Shown here one piece after another: positions 1 through 5,178 of a DNA stretch of 6,282 nucleotides. A program made the position numbers and the translations under genes. The stretch comes from an uncultured Rickettsiales bacterium (GTDB lineage: Bacteria; Pseudomonadota; Alphaproteobacteria; Rickettsiales; UBA998): NCBI GenBank assembly GCA_937982385.1, contig CALJMC010000080.1, forward strand, positions 1-6,282, read 5' to 3'. The notes under the pieces are model-generated. The model was not told where the DNA came from, searched no databases, and saw only the letters and a list, made by a program, of their open reading frames with translations. Each line of letters starts with the position of its first letter. The stretch's first letter is position 1.

Positions 1-1
1 C

Positions 2-85
2 GTGGTGCGATTAAACCGAGCGCAAGTCGGCGTTTTAAGCGTCAACCTAGAGGCCACGCGCGATCGTTTTGAAATTGGCGATCTA
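2..85 (+). pseudogene. Internal fragment of a TolC-family outer membrane efflux protein (broken at both ends)
   Basis: The plus-strand frame starting at position 2 reads as about 28 residues that include NLEATRDRFEIGDL. This resembles the helical repeat of TolC/OEP-family efflux proteins from alphaproteobacteria, where a segment of the type LEATRDRFEVGD is normally followed by TRTDVAQSEA. That continuation is absent: after GDL (ending at 85) the frame runs into sequence that is antisense to the MotA gene. The 5' side leaves the window, so no start is visible. TolC proteins form the outer-membrane channel of type I secretion and drug efflux systems, but this piece cannot encode one. The family call comes from motif memory over a short stretch. 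An alternative is a chance open frame, although the same stretch fits MotA poorly on the other strand. Confidence 0.6.
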
Positions 86-90
86 TGTGT
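84..90. other. Abrupt junction between TolC-like and motA sequence
   Basis: To the left of about position 85 the sequence reads as a TolC-family gene on the plus strand; to the right of about position 88 it reads as a MotA-family gene on the minus strand. Both lose their family pattern within the same few bases. No transposase, terminal inverted repeat or obvious duplicated target is visible. The exact breakpoint cannot be set more finely, because the bases TGTG at 86-89 could belong to either side. It could be a genuine rearrangement or an assembly or library chimera close to a contig end; the closeness to the window edge favours an artefact. Confidence 0.6.
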
Positions 91-669
91 GGTAAGCAGA
101 GCAACTGCCATGGCGGGACCAATAGAAGAGGGATCATCCAAGTTGCCGAGCATTTGCACCAAGCCAATGAGTGTGCCGATAAGTCCCATGGCCGGCGCGA
201 CATCTGCGCCGCGGCGTAGCAATGAGACAGCACGTTTTCGGCGCTCCATGCGTGAGATACTTTCTTGGCGAATCATTGCTTCCGTGCTGTTTCCATCGAC
301 GCCATCAACCAGCATTTGCACAGCGCGACGGAGCATGTCATTATCAACGCGTCTCACATCGCCTTGTAATTCCAAGATGTTGCCTGCTTTGCGATTGAGG
401 CTACATAAGGTCAAAACATCTTCTGCCACTTCTACAGGGTTTGAGGCTTCGCGTGCGGTGGTGTAGAAGAGGAGGTTAAATGTGTCGCCAATATCTTTGA
501 AAGAATAACTTGCGATAATAACTAAAGCCGTACCACATATGACAATCAAAAATGCTGGCAGGTCGGCAAATGATGCAGCATTGCCACCAAGGGCAACTGC
601 AACAGAGATGAGCAGAAGCGTCAGCAAAATCGCGCCAATCGTGGTAAAATTTAGTTTTTCATCTTTCAT
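88..669 (-). CDS. motA: MotA/TolQ/ExbB-type flagellar stator subunit (C-terminally truncated)
   Basis: This is the proton- or sodium-channel subunit of the flagellar stator, an inner-membrane protein that pushes on FliG. Translation from the ATG at 669 gives 194 recognisable residues. Hydrophobic segments lie at about 10-28 and 37-56, followed by a charged cytoplasmic loop (about 60-150) with SRMERRKRAVSLLRRGADVA. Then comes the family core APAMGLIGTLIGLVQML (158-174) with its conserved proline (P159) and GPAMAVALLTT (184-194). Family members normally continue with LYG and a fourth membrane helix, for about 250 residues in total; here that part is missing and the frame runs on as unrelated residues to the window edge. 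AAGGA at 679-683, 9 nt upstream, supports the start. It is the last visible gene of the fliF operon, 47 bp after fliN. The broken end probably lies in the assembly rather than in the organism. A PomA or other stator paralogue cannot be excluded. Confidence 0.88.
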
Positions 670-678
670 GATAGTCAG

Positions 679-683
679 TCCTT
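679..683 (-). promoter_or_regulatory. Ribosome binding site of the motA-like gene
   Basis: AAGGA on the minus strand sits 9 nt before the ATG at 669 and fixes the start of the stator gene. The same AAGGA core precedes fliN and fliG, consistent with one native operon. Confidence 0.7.
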
Positions 684-716
684 GAAATCAAAGGTGGAGA
701 AGCAGTTGTTAGGAGG

Positions 717-1049
717 TTATTTTTTGTCAGGTTTTAGAATTTCTGTCATGGTGATGCCGATGCGGTCTTCAACCACGACTACTTCGCCACGTGCGACGAG
801 GCGGTTATTGACGTAAATGTCAATTGGCTCACCAATTTTTTTGTCTAACTCTACCACAGCACCGCGACCGAGCTTGAGCAATTGGCTCACTTGCATGGTT
901 GCTTTGCCGAGTACCACTGAAATTTGTACAGGGATGTCCTGCACTGCATCAAGTGTCACATTTTGATCTGCATCTTCTTGTAACATGGCGGAAATATCGC
1001 CTGCTGCTGGGCCCATTGCCGCTGACATATCCATTTCATCATCAGACAT
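717..1049 (-). CDS. fliN: Flagellar motor switch / C-ring protein FliN
   Basis: FliN forms the base of the cytoplasmic C ring, and in known systems docks the FliH-FliI export complex and contributes to switching. The 110-residue protein has a short acidic, Met/Ala-rich leader (1-30) and then a single SpoA domain at about 33-107. That domain carries the typical blocks DIPVQISVVLGKATMQVSQLLKLGRGAVVELDK and GEPIDIYVNNRLVARGEVVVV, ending in GITMTEI. Its length is normal for alphaproteobacterial FliN. The ATG at 1049 lies 3 nt after the fliH stop, and its Shine-Dalgarno sequence lies inside the last fliH codons, so translation is probably coupled. In Caulobacter the same fliF operon places fliN before the regulator flbD; here a MotA-family gene follows instead. 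Confidence 0.96.
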   Translation of the reverse strand: MSDDEMDMSAAMGPAAGDISAMLQEDADQNVTLDAVQDIPVQISVVLGKATMQVSQLLKLGRGAVVELDKKIGEPIDIYVNNRLVARGEVVVVEDRIGITMTEILKPDKK

Positions 1050-1052
1050 AAT

Positions 1053-1925
1053 CTATTCCTTATCCTCGTTAGTCGTGTTTTGGTTGTTTGTTTCTGGTGT
1101 TTCTAGTGGCTCTGAAGCGGTTGCCGCCACTTTTTCTTCTTCTAATAGCTCTACTGCCTCTTTTATTTCTTCTTTAGGTGTAGCCTCTTCTGCTGGGAGT
1201 GCGTTAGTCTTTTGTTCGAGATGGCCATAATAGGACTCAGGCAAGATGCGAGTCTTGATTTCCTGCCACGCCTTTGTCAAGCGTTGCTCTGCGCTGCCGC
1301 CGCTCCATGACAGGGTCGCATCATTAGCTGCGAGCGACGCTTTTGTTTCAATGGTGATACTACCTTCAAAATGATATTCTGCAGCAATGGTATTGATGCG
1401 CGCATACATGGCCTCTGCCGTGTCAGGGTGAAGGTTGAGTGTTAAATCTGGCATTTGCATGAGATGTGGGAAGCATTCGCGTAATAATGCTTCTGCAGGT
1501 GCGGCTATGTCATCTTGCAATGCTTTGCCCGCCATGAGTTTTGCGACAAGCAGTGCGAGTGCGTTGGAGTCATGGGTGAGGGCTTCAGTTTGCCGCTCAT
1601 ACTCAATATGCAGCATAGAAAGCTGTTGTTGTATCTGCTTGAGAAGGTTGATGCTCTGCTCATTCTGCGCTTGGATTTCTTTTTGGGTGGCAGCATCAGC
1701 CTCTAACAGCCCTTGTTGGTAGCCTTCTTGTTTGGCGCTAGCTTTGGAAGATTCCATATCTGATTCTGAGAAGGTCACTTCAGGTGGTGGAGCAGGGGCT
1801 TCCACGGTGTCTAAAGCTGCTACTTCTTCAGCGGATTCTTCAATGACAGGTTCCACATAAGGTGCTTCATAGTCACGAAGTCCGAAGAAGTCGAATCGCT
1901 TAATGTTATCAGTTTCTGTCTGCAT
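1053..1925 (-). CDS. fliH: Flagellar assembly protein FliH (FlbE-like)
   Basis: FliH is a cytoplasmic dimer that binds the export ATPase FliI and tethers it to FliN at the C ring. The call rests on position between fliG and fliN, on the architecture and on scattered family motifs, since FliH diverges fast. The 290 residues contain an N-terminal segment RFDFFGLRDYEAP (10-22), an acidic and Pro-rich linker to about 50, and the AKQEGYQQGLLEA motif (64-76) typical of FliH before its long helix. A Gln/Glu-rich coiled coil spans about 75-118. A C-terminal domain (about 120-228) ends in LSWSGGSAEQRLTKAWQEI, matching the W-x-x-G-x-A pattern of alphaproteobacterial FliH. After about residue 240 comes an unusual Glu/Ala/Thr-rich tail of roughly 50 residues. 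The ATG at 1925 has GGAG 4 nt upstream and lies 23 bp after fliG. In Caulobacter the equivalent gene is flbE. Confidence 0.88.
   Translation of the reverse strand: MQTETDNIKRFDFFGLRDYEAPYVEPVIEESAEEVAALDTVEAPAPPPEVTFSESDMESSKASAKQEGYQQGLLEADAATQKEIQAQNEQSINLLKQIQQQLSMLHIEYERQTEALTHDSNALALLVAKLMAGKALQDDIAAPAEALLRECFPHLMQMPDLTLNLHPDTAEAMYARINTIAAEYHFEGSITIETKASLAANDATLSWSGGSAEQRLTKAWQEIKTRILPESYYGHLEQKTNALPAEEATPKEEIKEAVELLEEEKVAATASEPLETPETNNQNTTNEDKE
1057..1061 (-). promoter_or_regulatory. fliN ribosome binding site inside the end of fliH
   Basis: AAGGA on the minus strand overlaps the final Lys-Glu codons of fliH, 7 nt before the fliN ATG. The arrangement implies that ribosomes finishing fliH help to start fliN. 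Confidence 0.7.
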
Positions 1926-1948
1926 ATTTCTCCAGATTTACAGCTTGA

Positions 1949-2971
1949 TTAATAGACGAGTTGATCATCACCATTTGCATCAGCAATCGCGATTTCACCT
2001 TTGGCTGCCAAGTCTTTGGCGATGTTAACAATATACATTTGTGCTTCGTCGACATCTTTTAGGCGTACAGGTCCCATTGCTTCCATATCTTCCATGAGGA
2101 TCTTGGATGCGCGTTCGGACATGTTGTCGAGGAAGAGGGACTTGATTGTTTCGGAACTTCCTTTGAGCGCCAAACCAAGCTTGTCTTTGTCACACCCACG
2201 GAGGATGGCTTGAATACCTGCTTGGTCGATTTTTCCAAGGTCTTCGAAGGTAAACATAAGTGCACGAATATTTTCAGCGGTCTCAGCGCTAGTATCTTCG
2301 AGTTTGCCCATAAAGAGTGCTTCAGTATTGCGATCGAAGTTATTGAAGATTTCAGCCATAAGCTCGTTACTATCACGACGTTGTGTTTTTGCAAGGTTGC
2401 TCATGAACTCAACGCGGAGGGTTTTTTCTACGCCATCAAGCACTTCTTTCTTGACGGAATCCATTGTGAGCATACGCATAATCACGTCCATGGCGAGGTC
2501 TTCGGGCAATACGGCGAGTACACGCGCGGCGTGGTCAGCCTTCACCTTAGACAACACAAGCGCAATGGTTTGTGGATACTCATTTTTGAGATAGGTCGCC
2601 AAGATTTCCTCATTGACGTTGCCCAATTTATCCCATGTGGTGCGACCCGCAGGGCCGCGAATATCTTCCATGATGGTGTTGACACGTTCTTTACCTAATG
2701 CCTTGGTGAGCAAGCTTTCTGTGCTGCTAAATGTACCCATAACAATGCCAGAGGCAGACATTTGCTCGCCAAATTCAAAGAAGAGGCGTTCTACCGTGTC
2801 GTTACTGACTGAGCCGAGAGACGACATCACAGCTGACATCTCTTTAATTTCATCATCTTCCATCATTGAGAAGACGCGCCCTGCATTATCCTCACCCATC
2901 GACATCAGCATAATCGCCGCTTTTTGAGGGCCACTGAGATTGCGATAGTCATCTTTTGTAATGTTCTGCAT
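1949..2971 (-). CDS. fliG: Flagellar motor switch protein FliG
   Basis: FliG is the rotor protein that takes torque from the stator and joins the MS ring (FliF) to the C ring. From the ATG at 2971 it is 340 residues, the usual length. The N-terminal FliF-binding domain begins near LSGPQKAAIMLMSMG (12-26). The middle domain carries the EYPQ motif (131-134; EHPQ in enterobacteria) for FliM contact. The C-terminal domain has MFTFEDL (239-245), ALKG (268-271), the torque helix MSERASKILMEDMEAMGPVR (284-303) and ends in LVY. Of the charged torque residues known in E. coli, the counterparts of K264, R281 and D289 are kept as K270, R287 and D295. D288 is Glu294 and R297 is Met299. The frame is open back to 3037, but that start would overlap fliF and lacks a ribosome site. 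It is the second gene of the operon, 38 bp after fliF. Confidence 0.97.
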   Translation of the reverse strand: MQNITKDDYRNLSGPQKAAIMLMSMGEDNAGRVFSMMEDDEIKEMSAVMSSLGSVSNDTVERLFFEFGEQMSASGIVMGTFSSTESLLTKALGKERVNTIMEDIRGPAGRTTWDKLGNVNEEILATYLKNEYPQTIALVLSKVKADHAARVLAVLPEDLAMDVIMRMLTMDSVKKEVLDGVEKTLRVEFMSNLAKTQRRDSNELMAEIFNNFDRNTEALFMGKLEDTSAETAENIRALMFTFEDLGKIDQAGIQAILRGCDKDKLGLALKGSSETIKSLFLDNMSERASKILMEDMEAMGPVRLKDVDEAQMYIVNIAKDLAAKGEIAIADANGDDQLVY

Positions 2972-2979
2972 ATGCTGCG

Positions 2980-2984
2980 TCCTT
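2980..2984 (-). promoter_or_regulatory. fliG ribosome binding site that decides the start
   Basis: AAGGA on the minus strand lies 8 nt before the ATG at 2971. It selects this start over the in-frame ATG at 3037, which lies inside the end of fliF and would add 22 residues not typical of the family. Confidence 0.75.
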
Positions 2985-3009
2985 ATGTCTTTTCGTGATG
3001 ACGGTATTC

Positions 3010-4638
3010 TTATTGTTGATGATTCGGGAATGCCCATTGACGTAGAACGGTCAATGTTTCATCAGGGTGCTGTTCAATCATCTCAGAAATCTGACGATAT
3101 ACAGATGATTTGATGCCACCTTTCACTTGAGAGATGCTAATGAGTTCGTCATCATCATCCTCATCATTCTCGGTCAGATCAGGCAGTTGCGCCATGATGG
3201 ATCCACCAAGCAATGTTTGCTCCAAGTCATCTTCTTCAGAGGTTGCCTGAGAGGATGCGATGGCGCTGGCAATGAGTGGGCGAACGATAAGGAGGATAAC
3301 CAATATGGCAACACCACCCAAGACAACGGTTTGAATAATATTGTCTAGGTCGTCTTTAATCCAGTCGAGGGGAGACTCTTCGAATATCTCTTCTTGGGCG
3401 GATGCGAATTTCATGTTGATAACTTCAACAACATCGCCCCGTGATTCGTCATAGCCAACGGCTGATTCCACGAGCGCGCGAATCTGTGCGAGCTCTGCTT
3501 CTGCACGTGGCTCATAGACGCGCTCCTCTTCTTCATTTAGTGAATAGACGCCGTCAACCAATACTGCAATGGAGAGTTTGTTGACTGTACCCACTTCTCG
3601 CACATGGCTTTCGACGCGTTTTGAAATCTCAAAATTGGTAGTTTCGTCATTGCGTCGCGTTTCACGTTTAGACTGCAAGCCTGCTTCACCTGCATTTGCG
3701 TCAGGTAAGTTATTGCCAACCGTAACGTTATTGCGTTTATCTTGCTCGTCTTCGAGTTCAATTTCTTCAACGGACTGTACAGAGCGTGCCACCTGACCTT
3801 CAGGGTCAAAGGTTTCAGAATTAATTTCAATGCGGTCAAAGTCGATATCAGCCGTTACTTCTGCCTTCACGCTACCCATGCCGAGTGTACGTTCAAGCAA
3901 GCTTTCGATAGTTGCTTTGGTTTTCTTTTCAAATGCTGCTTGATATTCTTGCGATGTGTTTGTTTGATATTCGATGTCGTTTTCATCTTCCATGCCGCGA
4001 GCGAGCAGGTGCCCTTTATTATCAACAATCGTAATTTTAGAAGGCTTCAAACCAGGGACAGCAGTAGCGACCAAATGACGAATCGCTGAAATTTCTTCTT
4101 TATTCAATTTAGTGGCGCGAATTTTCACCGAGATAGATGCGGTGGGTTCGCGGCGTTCGCGGCGGAATAACTCGCGCTTAGGTACAACCAAATGCACGCG
4201 CGCGGTATCCACTTTAGAAAAGGCAGTGATGGTGCGCGCCAACTCACCTTCTAATGCGCGAAGTTTATTTACATTCAATACAAAATTAGATGTGCCGAGC
4301 GCTTCACTCTTATCAAAAATTTCATTGCCGACATCTGAGCCAGAAGAAGGAAGCCCCTGTTGAGCAAGCAGTAGACGTGTTCTTAGAAGGCTGTCGCTCT
4401 CAACCAACACTTCCGCGCCACCAGCGCGTGCCTCATATTTAATGCCAGAACGCTCAAGCTCTTCAACAATCATGCGAGAGTCATCAGCAGAAAGATTAGC
4501 ATAGAGTGGGGAGAGGATAGGGCCAGATGAGCCCATAGACATAAGCATGAAGAATGCAATCAAGACGAGAGCTGCGCCACCGACTGCAAAAATTTTAAAG
4601 CTTCCCATTTGACGGAAATTTTCTACCATTGCGTTCAT
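3010..4638 (-). CDS. fliF: Flagellar MS-ring protein FliF
   Basis: FliF builds the membrane and supramembrane ring on which the flagellar rotor and export gate assemble. The 542-residue product has the full expected layout. There is a membrane helix at about 15-36, then the YscJ/FliF ring domain with PLYANLSADDSRMIVEELE (44-62) and LLAQQGLPSSG (90-100). Next come the conserved NFVLNVNKLRALEGELARTI (118-137) and ARVHLVVPKRELF (146-158). The variable ring-building region spans about 225-410, with the GMGSVKAEVTADIDFD block at 253-268. A second membrane helix lies at about 434-456, and an acidic cytoplasmic tail ends in a FliG-binding segment near 512-538 (SVYRQISEMIEQHPDETLTVLRQWAF). The start at 4638 has AGGAG (4648-4652) 9 nt upstream; the next ATG at 4629 would be too far from it. 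It is the first gene of the operon, divergent from clpX. Confidence 0.97.
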   Translation of the reverse strand: MNAMVENFRQMGSFKIFAVGGAALVLIAFFMLMSMGSSGPILSPLYANLSADDSRMIVEELERSGIKYEARAGGAEVLVESDSLLRTRLLLAQQGLPSSGSDVGNEIFDKSEALGTSNFVLNVNKLRALEGELARTITAFSKVDTARVHLVVPKRELFRRERREPTASISVKIRATKLNKEEISAIRHLVATAVPGLKPSKITIVDNKGHLLARGMEDENDIEYQTNTSQEYQAAFEKKTKATIESLLERTLGMGSVKAEVTADIDFDRIEINSETFDPEGQVARSVQSVEEIELEDEQDKRNNVTVGNNLPDANAGEAGLQSKRETRRNDETTNFEISKRVESHVREVGTVNKLSIAVLVDGVYSLNEEEERVYEPRAEAELAQIRALVESAVGYDESRGDVVEVINMKFASAQEEIFEESPLDWIKDDLDNIIQTVVLGGVAILVILLIVRPLIASAIASSQATSEEDDLEQTLLGGSIMAQLPDLTENDEDDDDELISISQVKGGIKSSVYRQISEMIEQHPDETLTVLRQWAFPNHQQ

Positions 4639-4647
4639 ATTTATATG

Positions 4648-4652
4648 CTCCT
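4648..4652 (-). promoter_or_regulatory. fliF ribosome binding site
   Basis: AGGAG on the minus strand, 9 nt before the ATG at 4638, supports that start over the nearby in-frame ATG at 4629, which would be 18 nt away. Confidence 0.7.
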
Positions 4653-4762
4653 ATTCTTATTTTCGCCGTGTCGCGGCAACTGGTGGTATATTTCTTGCTG
4701 TGTGTTAAGCGTTATGTTCTTCATAGTTGCGTGCGACCTTACCTTAGTGTGGCATAAAACAG

Positions 4763-4778
4763 TTAAGAAGTTGTTAAC
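4763..4778. promoter_or_regulatory. Putative CtrA binding box upstream of fliF
   Basis: The sequence is TTAA, seven bases (GAAGTTG), TTAAC: a perfect match to the TTAA-N7-TTAA(C) consensus of the alphaproteobacterial response regulator CtrA. Read on the minus strand it is also TTAA-N7-TTAAC, so the site is symmetric. It lies about 125 bp upstream of the fliF start. The Caulobacter fliF operon is a known early flagellar operon under CtrA, which makes the placement sensible. Activation of fliF is inferred; no convincing -10 box was found at the expected distance. Confidence 0.65.
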
Positions 4779-4791
4779 AGTAGATGCAAAC

Positions 4792-4808
4792 TAGGAAAAT
4801 TTTTCCTA
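4792..4808. repeat. 17-bp perfect palindrome beside the CtrA box
   Basis: TAGGAAAA and TTTTCCTA form perfect 8-bp arms around a single T. The centre is about 30 bp (three helical turns) from the centre of the putative CtrA box, on the side away from fliF. It looks like an operator for a dimeric regulator; the single-base loop makes an RNA hairpin or terminator unlikely. The regulator is unknown. Confidence 0.45.
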
Positions 4809-4870
4809 TGCAGTGAGTAATAGCTAATTTGAGGGGTGTGTAAACTACAAATAGTGAAGTTCTGGGGTGG

Positions 4871-4914
4871 TGTAACTATATATTGTGTAACTATGGTTTT
4901 TTTGTAACGTTACA
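4871..4914. repeat. Cluster of TGTAAC elements ending in a 12-bp palindrome
   Basis: TGTAACTAT occurs at 4871-4879 and again at 4886-4894. TGTAACGTTACA, a perfect 12-bp palindrome, follows at 4903-4914. A weaker relative, GTGTAAACTA, lies at 4838-4847. Element starts are 15 and 17 bp apart. The array lies near the middle of the divergent region and could bind a regulator of either gene. Its function is unknown. Confidence 0.4.
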
Positions 4915-4960
4915 TAATGGCATCATTGACAGGTAGCCCTATGAAGATGGGTAAAAAAAT

Positions 4961-5026
4961 CTATGTTGACGTGCTGTGGATGCCTTTCTGTGCTTGTGAG
5001 GTCGGCAAAAGATGCCTATGTTGACG
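4961..5026 (+). repeat. 11-bp direct repeat CTATGTTGACG
   Basis: CTATGTTGACG occurs at 4961-4971 and 5016-5026, 55 bp apart start to start. A second small pair, GATGCCT, lies at 4979-4985 and 5011-5017. Each long copy contains TTGACG, which resembles a -35 element, but neither has a good -10 box at normal spacing. They may be regulator sites or remnants of a local duplication. Confidence 0.35.
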
Positions 5027-5115
5027 GAGTAAGTTGCGCCTGTGGTATGAGAGATACATAGCTTTGAATAAAGTGGCTTTCGCATCAAAGAATCTATTTT
5101 GCCTATTGTATGAAG

Positions 5116-5145
5116 TTGCAACTGCTTTAAGACTAATTATATACT
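5116..5145 (+). promoter_or_regulatory. Predicted sigma-70-type promoter of clpX
   Basis: TTGCAA at 5116-5121 and TATACT at 5140-5145 are separated by 18 bp and would start transcription near 5152, giving a leader of about 27 nt before clpX. Both boxes are near consensus for the housekeeping sigma factor. With no clpP upstream in the same direction, clpX needs its own promoter, which supports the assignment. Confidence 0.6.
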
Positions 5146-5168
5146 ATTGCTTATCAAGCGAACGAAAC

Positions 5169-5172
5169 GGAG
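5169..5172 (+). promoter_or_regulatory. clpX ribosome binding site
   Basis: GGAG lies 6 nt before the ATG at 5179 and fixes the clpX start, giving an N-terminus that leads directly into the zinc-binding domain. Confidence 0.7.
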
Positions 5173-5178
5173 AAACTC

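Larger units (their letters stand above)
4639..5178. other. Divergent intergenic region between fliF and clpX
   Basis: These 540 bp are AT-rich and hold no convincing gene. The open frames crossing it (for example minus 4939-5121 and plus 4609-4794) show no family pattern or usable ribosome site, and I see no tRNA or other structured RNA. It contains the control elements listed separately: a CtrA-type box, a 17-bp palindrome, TGTAAC repeats, an 11-bp direct repeat and the clpX promoter. No rho-independent terminator is evident, as expected between divergent genes. No clear -10 element could be assigned for fliF. Confidence 0.75.

Noticed and set aside
42..233. Minus-strand open frame overlapping motA near the left edge
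   Set aside because: It is a frameshifted reading of motA with no family pattern, and it continues through the junction by chance.
86..466. Continuation of the plus-strand frame beyond the TolC-like piece
   Set aside because: It is the antisense of motA and has no efflux-protein character after residue 28.
2972..3037. Upstream start for fliG giving a 362-residue protein
   Set aside because: The extension overlaps fliF and lacks a ribosome site, while the ATG at 2971 has AAGGA at 8 nt and gives the usual FliG length.
3537..3839. Open frames inside fliF, fliG, fliH and clpX in other frames
   Set aside because: They are shadows of well-supported genes and show no independent coding character.
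4609..4794. Plus-strand 61-codon open frame across the fliF start and promoter
   Set aside because: It overlaps fliF, shows no recognisable protein pattern and contains the CtrA-type box; most likely a chance frame.
4941..5024. Plus-strand 27-codon frame beginning MKMGKKIYVDVLW
   Set aside because: It is Cys-rich and curious but very short, without a good ribosome site, and it overlaps both copies of the direct repeat.
5090..5094. GANTC (CcrM methylation) site upstream of clpX
   Set aside because: One such site is fewer than expected by chance in 540 bp, so it carries no weight.
4939..5121. Minus-strand 60-codon open frame in the intergenic region
   Set aside because: Its composition looks random, it has no clear ribosome site and it resembles no family.
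5127..5141. Possible second CtrA-like site TTAA-N7-TATA inside the clpX promoter
   Set aside because: The second half has two mismatches and the region is AT-rich, so chance is a sufficient explanation.
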